Virus record (IMG/VR): IMGVR_UViG_3300042090_002088
Location: 1 to 33,078 of that record
Length of the DNA: 33,078 bases
DNA from: a virus
Reading direction: 5' to 3' (one strand)
The notes under the pieces were generated by a model. It saw only the letters and a list, made by a program, of their open reading frames with translations, was not told where the DNA came from and did no database searches. Position numbers and translations under genes: made by a program. Shown piece by piece: positions 23,731 through 30,670 of the stretch; the stretch's first letter is position 1; each line of letters begins with the position of its first letter.

Positions 23731-23896
23731 GATGATCTCCTTGCGGGCACAACTTGCGCGCCCAGTAATTGCAGTACGCGTCGACGCCGAACCGCGCGGG
23801 CAATTCGTCGCAAACGATCGTGTATTCGGCGGCGACGCGCACGTGCTCTGGCACGTAGAGGAACGGCGGCGGACCCCACGTGAATTCAGCGGTCAC
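23717..23896 (-). CDS. Small cysteine-containing phage protein, 59 residues
   Basis: A short frame starting at GTG 23896 that overlaps the stop of the previous gene as GTGA. It ends at a TGA at 23719-23717, inside the start region of the next gene. It encodes MTAEFTWGPPPFLYVPEHV, then a middle part and DAYCNYWARKLCPQGDHRV, with three cysteines. Tight overlaps on both sides and non-shadow amino-acid use support it as real. Function unknown. Confidence 0.6.
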   Translation of the reverse strand: MTAEFTWGPPPFLYVPEHVRVAAEYTIVCDELPARFGVDAYCNYWARKLCPQGDHRVQD

Positions 23897-24078
23897 GCGA
23901 CCCCCGCGACGGGATCCGCACCCAATGGCGCGGGATCCTGCGTGACGACCGCGCCGTCGGCGGCCACATTGGCGATCACCGTGGTGTCCGCGGCGACGGG
24001 CACCGTGGTGTCGGCGGCGACGTCGAGGATCACGGTGTCCGTCGCGACGGGCACGGCATCGGTGACGACAGCAGTCAT
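23893..24078 (-). CDS. Small Val/Ala/Thr/Asp repeat protein
   Basis: A 61-residue product; ATG 24078 overlaps the TerS stop as ATGA. The sequence is a low-complexity chain of VAADTTV-type units (ILDVAADTTVPVAADTTVIA) with no basic residues at all. It could form short strands or be unstructured. Only the coupling on both sides and the absence of another gene in the space support translation. No family is recognised. Confidence 0.5.
   Translation of the reverse strand: MTAVVTDAVPVATDTVILDVAADTTVPVAADTTVIANVAADGAVVTQDPAPLGADPVAGVA
23977..24024 (-). repeat. Two tandem 24-bp repeats
   Basis: Units 23977-24000 and 24001-24024 differ at three positions. A decayed copy follows at about 24031-24055. 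They encode the VAADTTV repeats of the small gene. Confidence 0.7.
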
Positions 24079-24833
24079 TCGAAGCCCGACGTCTGGTTCT
24101 CGCCGGCGGGATCGTCGACGCCGCGCGTCTCGCCGGCCGCGTCGCCGGGCCAGTCGTCGGCGGTCAGCGCGGCGCGGTCGACGTCGGCCTCGCGCTCCAG
24201 TGCGGCGACATGCTCGGCGTCGTTGTCCGGCGTATCGTCAACGAGACCAGAATCGCCGTCTTGGTCTACAACGCGATCCTCGTCGCCTACGTCGCCGGCC
24301 GCCGCGAGGAGAATCTCGCGGAGGGCGTCACGCTGATCACTGCTGAGCCGGCGCGGATCGAGGGTGAGATTCGCGCTAGCCACAGCGACCGGTGCGCCAT
24401 TCTTGCCCGTGAGTTCCACGCGTCGCGGGGCCTCGCGAAACTTGTCGCTGCGCTTGTTGAGCCAGTACTGTGCAGCACCGGCGGCACTCGGAGCGTTACT
24501 GCAGGCGATGCGGTAGAGGTTTGCGGCCACATTGGCATTGGCGATCTCCTCGCCGTGGTCGAGTTCGTAGCGGTAGTGCTTCTGCAGCGTCATCGCCGTG
24601 ATGCCCATGAGGCCGGCGATCTTGTGCTGGCTGAGGCCGGCGGCGACCCAGTGCTGGACGAGGCGGCGCTGCGTAGGCGTGACGACGTGGCCGATGGGGC
24701 CCGGCTTGCCGCGGGACGGCGGCGGCGGCTTCGGCGCGGCCAGTTCGATGGCGTTCACGCGGCCCGCGGGGCGGCGGCCGCGCGGCAGGGCGACGTGCTC
24801 AGCGGGCTCGGCGGCGTCGGGAACGAGGGCCAT
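24075..24833 (-). CDS. Terminase small subunit
   Basis: A 252-residue protein from ATG 24833, preceded by GGAG. It recognises the phage DNA and feeds it to TerL. After a Pro-rich basic lead, residues about 50-85 form a helix-turn-helix (TPTQRRLVQHWVAAGLSQHK, then IAGLMGITAMTLQKHYRYEL). Next come the oligomerising helices (EEIANANVAANLYRIA) and the YWLNKRSDKFREAP segment, which I recognise as the usual end of this TerS type. The C-terminal third is acidic, an interaction tail. It is followed by overlapping small genes and TerL, the standard packaging order. The 55 bases before it hold a perfect TACCGGTA palindrome and a weak TTGCGG/TATGCT promoter-like pair, which I do not score. Confidence 0.85.
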   Translation of the reverse strand: MALVPDAAEPAEHVALPRGRRPAGRVNAIELAAPKPPPPSRGKPGPIGHVVTPTQRRLVQHWVAAGLSQHKIAGLMGITAMTLQKHYRYELDHGEEIANANVAANLYRIACSNAPSAAGAAQYWLNKRSDKFREAPRRVELTGKNGAPVAVASANLTLDPRRLSSDQRDALREILLAAAGDVGDEDRVVDQDGDSGLVDDTPDNDAEHVAALEREADVDRAALTADDWPGDAAGETRGVDDPAGENQTSGFE

Positions 24834-24888
24834 CAGGGCTCCGTGTCTGTACGCCGTCGAGCATACCGGTAAATGGGCGCGCCGCAAG

Positions 24889-25350
24889 TCAGGCCGGCGG
24901 CCGGGGGATGTGGCGCCACGCCGTGCCACTGCGGATCCCCGCAATGATGCTATGCGCGACGCCGAAGTTCCGGGCGAGCGCGCGGTTGCTGAGCGGCGAC
25001 ACGAGGATGCCGGCAACGTCGGCGTCCGTGAGCTTGGCATTGCCATTGTGCTCGCCCGAGGTCAGGGCACGCCCCTTGGCGATAGCATCAGCCCGGTTGT
25101 CGGCGTGCGTGCCGAGGAAGAGATGCGATTCCGCGTTCACGCAAATCCGCACATCGCAGCGGTGGCACACCAGCAAGCCCTCGGGGATAGGGCCGTGCCG
25201 CAATTCCCAAGCGAGGCGGTGCACGCGGTGGTCGCGCCCGGCTATGCGCAACACGCCGTAGCCGTCGCGATCGGTTTTGCCAGTCCACAGTCGGCACCCG
25301 CGCTCATCCGCAGGCGCGACGCGGGCGAACAGTCTTTGGTTGGTATCCAC
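24889..25350 (-). CDS. HNH homing-type endonuclease with C-terminal helix-turn-helix
   Basis: About 153 residues from GTG 25350. The frame is open further upstream, but that part looks non-coding. The N-terminal HNH_3-type domain contains GCRLWTGKTDRDGYGVLRI, HRVHRLAWELRHGPIPEG, then LVCHRCDVRICVNAESHLF and GTHADNRADA, which supply the C-H and N-x-x-H-L elements of this family. Residues about 105-147 (NAKLTDADVAGILVSPLSNR, ALARNFGVAHSIIAGI, then W-R-H-I) form a DNA-binding helix-turn-helix as found in intron- and phage-borne HNH enzymes. It lies just upstream of TerS. Such free-standing nucleases next to terminase genes spread as homing elements or assist packaging; I cannot tell which. No good ribosome site precedes the GTG. 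Confidence 0.75.
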   Translation of the reverse strand: MDTNQRLFARVAPADERGCRLWTGKTDRDGYGVLRIAGRDHRVHRLAWELRHGPIPEGLLVCHRCDVRICVNAESHLFLGTHADNRADAIAKGRALTSGEHNGNAKLTDADVAGILVSPLSNRALARNFGVAHSIIAGIRSGTAWRHIPRPPA

Positions 25351-25391
25351 CAGACCACTATAGCGAAATTGGGTGAATATAGCCAGACCAC
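25350..25391 (-). promoter_or_regulatory. Paired 9-bp direct repeats at the HNH start
   Basis: CCAGACCAC occurs at 25350-25358 and 25383-25391, 33 bases apart (about three helical turns), each next to TATAG (plus strand). The interval is AT-richer than its surroundings. It overlaps the start of the HNH gene and looks like an operator with an embedded promoter. Confidence 0.4.
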
Positions 25392-25520
25392 CATTAGGGA
25401 TCTTGGCGCATATCGTCGGTCCAGAAGACCCCGGGCCCAGCGTGGGTCCCTCGCCAGCGCGGCGGGGTGGCCGGCAGTGATTAATGGTACGGCCGCGGTG
25501 CGTTTTCCCTAGTCGCCAGC

Positions 25521-25536
25521 TGGCACGCTGCTTGCA
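25521..25536 (+). promoter_or_regulatory. Sigma-54-like promoter site 1
   Basis: The plus strand reads CTGGCACG, CTGC, TTGCA: a full match to the -24/-12 consensus YTGGCACG-N4-TTGCW with the correct spacing. It points against all surrounding genes. Confidence 0.5.
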
Positions 25537-25769
25537 TGGCGCGGATCGTGCCAGCCGGCCAGCTGGGCGCGCGCGACGCGCTCGACGGCGCCCGGGCGGC
25601 CGCCGCGCGCCGGCTGTCATAACGTACTTCGCATAATCATCAGTAAGTTAAATGAGGCGCGTCTAATGCAAGCCTGTAATCAATGACTTGCTAGCACGCA
25701 AATAATCTCGCGCGATTATGCGCATAAACGCGGCGCGCGTGCATGCCGAGAGCCCGGCGCGAGCCCGAC

Positions 25770-25786
25770 TTGGCACGCGAGTTGCA
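25770..25786 (+). promoter_or_regulatory. Sigma-54-like promoter site 2
   Basis: The plus strand reads TTGGCACG, CGAG, TTGCA, again a full -24/-12 match, 250 bases downstream of the first site and in the same direction. Confidence 0.5.
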
Positions 25787-26046
25787 CTGCACGCCGCATG
25801 CCAGACGGCGCCCGGCGAGCTGGCCGGCGAACTTAATGTTGGCGCGCCCGCCAGCTGGTCAATAAGCCAAACGCAATCAAGCACTTGCTCGCAACCGCGC
25901 CGCGCCACGCGTGTACCAGCGCGCTATCACGCAAGCCCGGCGCGCCGAGCTTGGCGTGCATCGCGTGGCCTGAGTGCGGCACCGACGGCCTCCGACTTGA
26001 TCGCGCAATCAGGTAATGGCGCCCGTTGTGGTGAGCTAGTGCAGCG

Positions 26047-26658
26047 CTACTCAAAGCCTGCCGAGGCATTTGCTGCTTGGGCAGCGACTGCTTGGGCAGG
26101 CGCAGCCTCAGGCTTGCCGAACACGTCGTCCAAGTCGACGTGCGGGAAGTCCGCCGTCGACGCCGCGGGCACGGGATCCTCGACGGCGCGCCGTATCGCC
26201 TCGATGTGCGCGCCGAACCTGCGCTTGGCCGCGCGTATCGCCGGATACTCGGCGATCAGCCGGGCAACCTCGTCGAGCCCCCAGACCTCGCGCTTGAAGC
26301 CGTCCAGCGGGAAGCGCGCCGCATCGGCGTCGCTGCGCACGAACGTCAGGATGACGTCGTCGTCGACGACGACCTCCCACGCGTCCGGCCGGGCCTGTGC
26401 GCCGGCCGCTGTAGCGGCTTTGTCCAGTACATCGTATGCATACCGCATCCGTTGGCACTCCGCTGCCAGCTGGGAAGCGCTTCCCGCTGCGATGGCCTCG
26501 TTGAGTCGCACGCGTTGCCTGTCGAACTTGGCGCGCAGCTCGGCGCTCACCAACAGCCTGAGGCGGCCCGCGCCCCACTTGCGCTCCGCCGCGATCGCCG
26601 CCTGATCGACGCCGTCGACGTCGCCCTGACTCGTCACCCACTGCTGCGTCGTGATCAC
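26047..26658 (-). CDS. Unknown phage protein, 203 residues
   Basis: GTG 26658 overlaps the previous stop as GTGA and has AGGAG about 10 bases upstream. The protein is helical and charged: AIAAERKWGAGRLRLLVSAE, KFDRQRVRLNEAIA and AAECQRMRYAYDVLDKAA. Then come a strand-rich middle (AWEVVVDDDVILTFVRSDAD, GLDEVARLIAEYP) and a Pro/Ala-rich tail. No family is recognised. As the last gene before the 700-base control region, it closes the early block. Confidence 0.65.
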   Translation of the reverse strand: MITTQQWVTSQGDVDGVDQAAIAAERKWGAGRLRLLVSAELRAKFDRQRVRLNEAIAAGSASQLAAECQRMRYAYDVLDKAATAAGAQARPDAWEVVVDDDVILTFVRSDADAARFPLDGFKREVWGLDEVARLIAEYPAIRAAKRRFGAHIEAIRRAVEDPVPAASTADFPHVDLDDVFGKPEAAPAQAVAAQAANASAGFE

Positions 26659-27032
26659 TTTCGCTGCACTCCTGTGTGCGCCTCAAAGACCTTGTCGATC
26701 GCCCACTCGATGACGCCGGCGTGCGCGGCGCGCAGCGCGGCGGCGTCACGACTGCGGTTGTCCGCCCACGTCGTCGTGCTCACGCCGACGTGATACACGT
26801 TCTTGGCGGCCGGCCGGAGGTCGAAGACCTTGCAGCTCACCCACGGCGGCCGCGACCAGCCGGCGACGGCGACGAGCAGCCAGCGGCCGTCCGCGGTGCG
26901 CGCGACCTCGCGCTCGTCAGGCCGTCGCACCACCACGCGCTTGCCCACGCGCCGGATGAGCACGCCCGGCGGTGGCCGTGGTCCGCACGCCATCCGGCGC
27001 CGAGCCTCGCGGTCTGCCTTTGAATCGCCCAC
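26655..27032 (-). CDS. Unknown arginine-rich phage protein, 125 residues
   Basis: The start GTG 27032 is chosen because GGAGGAGG lies 6 bases upstream; the frame extends further but without this signal. The N-terminal half is very basic (SKADREARRRMACG, LIRRVGKRVVVRRPDEREVA) and would bind nucleic acid. The second half (WLLVAVAGWSRPPWVSCKVF, AKNVYHVGVSTTTWADN) looks like a small folded domain ending in a helix. No family is recognised. Confidence 0.65.
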   Translation of the reverse strand: MGDSKADREARRRMACGPRPPPGVLIRRVGKRVVVRRPDEREVARTADGRWLLVAVAGWSRPPWVSCKVFDLRPAAKNVYHVGVSTTTWADNRSRDAAALRAAHAGVIEWAIDKVFEAHTGVQRK

Positions 27033-27033
27033 G

Positions 27034-27174
27034 TCAACCTCCTCCGCGCGCAGCGTGGCGAGCCGAGCCCGCGAGGGCGAGGTCGACTCGCGCAGCGCGG
27101 GCACGCGGCGGTTTTCCGCGCCGCCGTATACCACTACCTAACGGTAGTGTATGTTTTCCGCCGAAGTGAACCAC
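27034..27174 (-). CDS. Possible 46-residue basic peptide
   Basis: GTG 27174 is preceded by GGCGGAGG at a spacing of 6. The frame ends at a TGA two bases before the next gene. The product starts MVHFGGKHTLPLGSGIRRRG and becomes Arg/Ala-rich. The good ribosome site is the main support. The palindrome at 27132-27149 lies inside, so this may instead be leader sequence. Confidence 0.3.
   Translation of the reverse strand: MVHFGGKHTLPLGSGIRRRGKPPRARAARVDLALAGSARHAARGGG
27132..27149. promoter_or_regulatory. Operator-like palindrome
   Basis: CACTACC-TAAC-GGTAGTG, a perfect 7-base inverted repeat with outer ATA/TAT also matching across one bulge. It stands in an otherwise irregular stretch about 100 bases upstream of the 125-residue gene. 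The size suits a dimeric repressor. Confidence 0.4.
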
Positions 27175-27221
27175 CGCTAACCTCCGCCTTTTTTACGTTC
27201 GCATTCAAAGAGTTGCGCGCC

Positions 27222-27267
27222 GAACCCCCGCCAACACCCGCCAACACCTGTGCTCCGGCGGGGGTTC
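27222..27267. repeat. Perfect 11-bp inverted repeat with tandem loop repeats
   Basis: GAACCCCCGCC (27222-27232) is matched by GGCGGGGGTTC (27257-27267). The loop contains CGCCAACACC twice in tandem. A further copy of GGCGGGGGTT lies at 27313-27322 over the stop of the primase-helicase gene. It could be a terminator-type structure or a protein-binding array. The stretch 27175-27320 otherwise holds a TATGAT element (27288-27283, minus) and no gene. Confidence 0.55.
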
Positions 27268-27320
27268 ACCATTACGTTGTAAATCATAGACTTGCAGACC
27301 GAACCCACGCCCGGCGGGGG

Positions 27321-29477
27321 TTAGCCGAAACCCTCGGTGTCGTCGCTCGCCGGGCGCCTGAGCACGCGAATCCCGGTCTTCTTCGTCTTGGCGTCGTAGA
27401 CCTCGACGCCGATCGTGCCGGCCTTGGAGAGGCGCTCCAGCAGGGCTTCGGCGACGCCGCGCGACATGCCGTACGCCATGCAGTTGACGACGCTGTACCG
27501 CCCCTCGACGCGCATGCGCGGGCTATTGGTCCACGGCCGCTGCTCGCCCCACGCCGCTTCGATGGCGGCGAGCACGGCGTTGATCGTGGCGCGCGTCGGC
27601 CACCCGTGGGCGGCGTCGGGCACGGCGTCGGGGACGGCGTCCAGCTGGCAGGCGACCAGCGACTGCGTGCCCTTGGCGTCCCCGGTGGGCGTCACGCGCA
27701 GCTCGTAGCCCAGCCGCCAGCCGTCGGCGGCCGCCTTGATCTTGGCGGCGTACAGCACGCCGGTCTGCGTGTCGTCGGTCTTCTCGACGGCCAACAGGAA
27801 GTCGCCGGCGCCGCTGAACACCGTAGAGCCCCTTAGGCTGCCCTCCTTGCTCGTGTGGTGGACGCCGACCACGGCGGCGGCGTAGCGCTCCCTGAGGGCG
27901 TCGCAGACGCCGATGAACACCGTCATGTCCTTCTGCAGGTTCTCGTCGGCGCCGGGCAGCACGCGGCTCACCGTGTCGACGACGACCATGACGGGCGCCC
28001 GGCCGGCGCGCGCAACGACGCCGTCGATCGTCGCCACGAGCTTCTCGCCGTCCGCGGCGCTCATGAAGTTCACGGCGTCCGCAATGAGGTAGAAGTGCTC
28101 GTCGATCAACGACTTGGCGTTCGCCGTCTGCCACGCCTGCATACGGAACTTCATGTCCGCCGTGCCCTCGCTCGACACGTAGACGACGGGCCCCGCGTGG
28201 CGTATAGGGCGGCCGAACCACTCGGCGATCCCGCAGGCCACCCTGAGGCTCATGTCGAGGGCGACGAACGACTTGCCCGCGCCCGGCTTCCCGTAGACAA
28301 ACCCCATGCCCTTTTCGATGACCAGCCCGTCGACGAGCCACTTGGGGTCGGGCAGCGCGTAGATCTCCGCCGGGCTCAGCGCCGCGTAGACCGCCTGAGA
28401 GGCCGCAGGCGCCGCTGCGAAGCCATCGATGACCTCACCTGTCTCCGCGTCGAAGGCCGGCAGGGCGGCTCCCGTAGGCTGCTGTAGCCCTTGTTGCGGT
28501 CTCTGTTGGGGCACGGCTGCCGCTTGCGCGACTTCGGCGTCCCATTTGCTAACTGCATACTGCCAGCGCTGCGTAAAGGCTGTGATGCCCCGTCCCTCGC
28601 GCTCCAAGAGCACGTGGGCGGGCACGCCGGGCTCCGCGATCCGCGAGCGCACGTGGGCCACGTAGTTGGCGAAGGCCGCGCGCATGGCCTCCCTGAGGGC
28701 GTCCGGCGACGGCAGGACGGGGCTCTGCCGGTAGAGGTCGACGACGCGCGCCCACACCATTTGGGCCATATAGCCTTCGCGTCCGTCCATCAGATCGCCG
28801 GCGATGCTGCGCTGGTAGTCGGGGTCCGCCGTGTGCTCGGCCTGCGTCCCGCTGGCGCCCGCTACGCCCCGGCTCCCCCTTGGCAGGGCATCGATGGCCG
28901 CTATCAGCCACGCGGGCGCCACGGCGATCGGCGTCGTCCACGGCTCGTAGTCGGCGAGCCATTCATAGCGCTGCCCGCTTGCGTGCAGGCTGGGCGGCAG
29001 CACGGCGAAGCCGCCCTCGCCCCTGACGTCGACGCCCATCGGCGACTTGATCGTCGGCGCCCGCCACAGCGCGACGCCCGCGGAGTCCGTGGGCGCCCTG
29101 AAGAGGAGCTGCAGACCGCCGCCGCCCGTGCGCTGCGTCGGCGTGTCCAGCTCGCGGCCGTCGTTGTGCGCGGCGAGCAATCCCTGCCACCACTTCGCGG
29201 CATCGACGTGCCGGTCGACGTCGAGGTCGAGTACAAATACGGATGCGCTGCACTGCCCCGTGATGATACCGACGTTGCCCTGATAGCCGGCGGGGAACCA
29301 CGCGTCGAAGTCCTCGTCGACGGCGATCTCCGCGGTCAGCGGCTTCCAGTCGATCGCCGGTCGTTTCCATTGGTCGGCCTGCATCGGCAGCAGGCTGGGT
29401 ACCGCTTGCAGGCCGAGCGCGCGGTAGAGTCGCGCGTATTCGCCGGGGCCGCTCCAGTCGGGATCGAAGTCGATCAC
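27321..29477 (-). CDS. Primase-polymerase / RecA-type helicase fusion
   Basis: A 718-residue replication protein. The start GTG 29477 overlaps the previous stop as GTGA. Residues about 40-195 form a bifunctional primase-polymerase domain: GNVGIITGQCSASVFVLDLD with the catalytic D-x-D at 84-86, TPTQRTGGGGLQLLF, GVDVRGEGGFAVLPPS and GQRYEW. Residues about 375-570 form a RepA/AAA_25-type ATPase: FVYGKPGAGKS (Walker A, 393-403), VVYVSSEG, VMVVVDTVSR (Walker B, 496-505) and GVHHTSKEGSLRGS. The C-terminal 120 residues may be a winged helix (SRGVAEALLERLSKAGTIGV). It would unwind DNA and synthesise primers at the fork, making phage replication partly host-independent. I see no separate DNA polymerase in the window. 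Confidence 0.88.
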   Translation of the reverse strand: MIDFDPDWSGPGEYARLYRALGLQAVPSLLPMQADQWKRPAIDWKPLTAEIAVDEDFDAWFPAGYQGNVGIITGQCSASVFVLDLDVDRHVDAAKWWQGLLAAHNDGRELDTPTQRTGGGGLQLLFRAPTDSAGVALWRAPTIKSPMGVDVRGEGGFAVLPPSLHASGQRYEWLADYEPWTTPIAVAPAWLIAAIDALPRGSRGVAGASGTQAEHTADPDYQRSIAGDLMDGREGYMAQMVWARVVDLYRQSPVLPSPDALREAMRAAFANYVAHVRSRIAEPGVPAHVLLEREGRGITAFTQRWQYAVSKWDAEVAQAAAVPQQRPQQGLQQPTGAALPAFDAETGEVIDGFAAAPAASQAVYAALSPAEIYALPDPKWLVDGLVIEKGMGFVYGKPGAGKSFVALDMSLRVACGIAEWFGRPIRHAGPVVYVSSEGTADMKFRMQAWQTANAKSLIDEHFYLIADAVNFMSAADGEKLVATIDGVVARAGRAPVMVVVDTVSRVLPGADENLQKDMTVFIGVCDALRERYAAAVVGVHHTSKEGSLRGSTVFSGAGDFLLAVEKTDDTQTGVLYAAKIKAAADGWRLGYELRVTPTGDAKGTQSLVACQLDAVPDAVPDAAHGWPTRATINAVLAAIEAAWGEQRPWTNSPRMRVEGRYSVVNCMAYGMSRGVAEALLERLSKAGTIGVEVYDAKTKKTGIRVLRRPASDDTEGFG

Positions 29478-29656
29478 GGCGCCGAGCTGCCGTAGATGGC
29501 GAGAAAATCCCTGCAAAGGGGAAGGCGTACGTAGGCGTGCTCCAGAACCATGGCGTCAATCAGGGCATTGTTGAAGTCTCTGCGATAGACGCGTTGCAGG
29601 CGTCGCTCCGAGTACCACGCGATGCGCGCCGCACTCCACGATTTCTTGTTGCTCAT
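29474..29656 (-). CDS. Small basic helical protein, 60 residues
   Basis: ATG 29656 with a GGGGA site. The stop overlaps the start of the primase-helicase as GTGA, so the two are coupled. The sequence SAARIAWYSERRLQRVYRRD, then FNNALIDAMVLEH, is helical, basic and aromatic. It may be a DNA-binding or primase-helicase partner by position. No family is recognised. Confidence 0.65.
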   Translation of the reverse strand: MSNKKSWSAARIAWYSERRLQRVYRRDFNNALIDAMVLEHAYVRLPLCRDFLAIYGSSAP

Positions 29657-29677
29657 GCGATCCCCTGAGACGACGAA

Positions 29678-29698
29678 GCCGGTGCGCGAGCCACCGGC
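29678..29698 (-). terminator. Hairpin, possible weak terminator
   Basis: A perfect 7-base-pair stem GCCGGTG / CACCGGC with a 7-base loop, followed on the minus strand by TTCGTCGTCT. It lies between the 135-residue and 60-residue genes. The poor T run makes it an attenuator at best. Confidence 0.4.
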
Positions 29699-29727
29699 CG
29701 TCGAGCTTACCTAAGTAACTGATGGCG

Positions 29728-30135
29728 TCAAGTCGTGCCGTCACCGTTGGCTGCTGGTGTCATGCGCACGGCGCGCTGCGTGGCGAGCTTGTCGAAGAGC
29801 ACGTCGACGGCTAGCACCGCCCACTCGGCCATCTCGGCGACCGTGCCCCTCGCGTTGGGGTTGGCGAGCATGGCGGCGACGAAGTCCTTGGCGACGTCGA
29901 CGCGCGCCAGTCGCATGTCGGCGACCGCCGCGTGATCGCGGACGGCGTTCTCCGCGCGCGCGCTCTCGTTCCACTCGACCTCGTGCTCGTGGACGACGGG
30001 CTCGACGATCTCGCGGCGCTCGGCATTGCCGAAGCCCAGCGCCTGCGCCGTCAGCAGGTCGATGCGCGCAAAGGCGTCGCGCGTCGCCGCGTCCTGCTCT
30101 GCGATGGCGAGCAGCGCGTAGTTCGGCGTCGTCAT
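29728..30135 (-). CDS. Unknown phage protein, 135 residues
   Basis: ATG 30135 overlaps the previous stop as ATGA and has GGAGAA at 6 bases. The protein is acidic and helical (YALLAIAEQDAATRDAFARI, REIVEPVVHEHEVEWNES, DFVAAMLANPNARGTVAEMA, EWAVLAVDVLFDKLA). There is no signal peptide and no known motif. It is part of the coupled small-gene series upstream of the primase-helicase. Confidence 0.6.
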   Translation of the reverse strand: MTTPNYALLAIAEQDAATRDAFARIDLLTAQALGFGNAERREIVEPVVHEHEVEWNESARAENAVRDHAAVADMRLARVDVAKDFVAAMLANPNARGTVAEMAEWAVLAVDVLFDKLATQRAVRMTPAANGDGTT

Positions 30136-30377
30136 GTCTGCTTCTCCGATTGAATTGATGCGAATCCGAACATGCCGTGTTCCCCCGTATCGATGTCGTC
30201 CCACGTCTCCACGTCGCCGCAGTCGAGCGCTGACTTGGGAACGAGCAGCTTCACGCGCCCCTCGGGCGTCACGAGCACGCGTACAATGGCGCCGTTGACG
30301 TTGATGCGCGCGAAGTGAATGGGCTGCTCACCGGGCGCCTCGAAATCGCGAGGCCAGAGTCGCGGCGCGGCGCTCAC
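30132..30377 (-). CDS. Unknown small phage protein, 81 residues
   Basis: GTG 30377 overlaps the previous stop as GTGA. The product is beta-rich (PIHFARINVNGAIVRVLVTP, EGRVKLLVPKSALD) with an acidic end (DVETWDDIDTGEHG). The frame is open upstream only in shadow of the previous gene. No family is recognised. Confidence 0.6.
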   Translation of the reverse strand: MSAAPRLWPRDFEAPGEQPIHFARINVNGAIVRVLVTPEGRVKLLVPKSALDCGDVETWDDIDTGEHGMFGFASIQSEKQT

Positions 30378-30658
30378 AGCGGCGCACCCGCGGCCTCGGC
30401 GGCCAGCACCTCGGCGCCGAGCAGGCACCGGCGGGCGAGCCGGACGACCTTCTCCTTGTCGTCCATCTCGGCGGGATTGAAGTGCTTGGCGAACAGCAGG
30501 CCCGCGTACAGCTGGGTCTTCGTCAGACCTGTGTACATGCGCCCGCCCGCCGTCATCAGGGGGAAGCACGCCGCATCGAGCGCTGCGTTGAACGCCTCCG
30601 CGGCCATGCTGATGCCCTGCACGGGGCGCCCCTCGGTATCGACTATCTGGTCTCTCAC
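30374..30658 (-). CDS. Unknown phage protein, 94 residues
   Basis: GTG 30658 follows AAGGAG at 9 bases. The helical protein contains DTEGRPVQGISMAAEAFNAA, ACFPLMTAGGRMYTGLTKTQ and LFAKHFNPAEMDDKEKVVRL, with an Ala-rich end. I know the MTxGGRMYTGLTK pattern vaguely from other phage early genes but cannot name it. It opens a coupled trio with the next two genes. Confidence 0.6.
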   Translation of the reverse strand: MRDQIVDTEGRPVQGISMAAEAFNAALDAACFPLMTAGGRMYTGLTKTQLYAGLLFAKHFNPAEMDDKEKVVRLARRCLLGAEVLAAEAAGAPL

Positions 30659-30670
30659 GTCACGTCTCCT

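Larger units (their letters stand above)
25351..26046. other. Intergenic control region, about 700 bp without a credible gene
   Basis: No frame here has convincing protein character. The region contains two sigma-54-like sites (plus strand), the palindrome CCAGCTGG three times (25516-25523, 25559-25566, 25851-25858) and the 11-base repeat AGCCCGGCGCG twice (25751-25761, 25934-25944), the second part of a longer imperfect repeat running into TTGGC. An AT-rich patch at about 25618-25735 holds a 6-base-pair hairpin ATAATC/GATTAT around TCGCGC. It separates replication genes from packaging genes, so it may be a control region or a replication origin. Confidence 0.55.

Noticed and set aside
25663-26069. 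Two short minus-strand frames in the 700-bp control region
   Set aside because: Unusual composition, no ribosome site, no coupling; they look like chance frames.
25718-26605. 295-codon plus-strand frame downstream of the sigma-54-like sites
   Set aside because: It could have been the target gene of those sites, but its composition is Ala/Ser/Arg shadow and most of it is antisense to a coupled minus-strand gene. Not enough to call.
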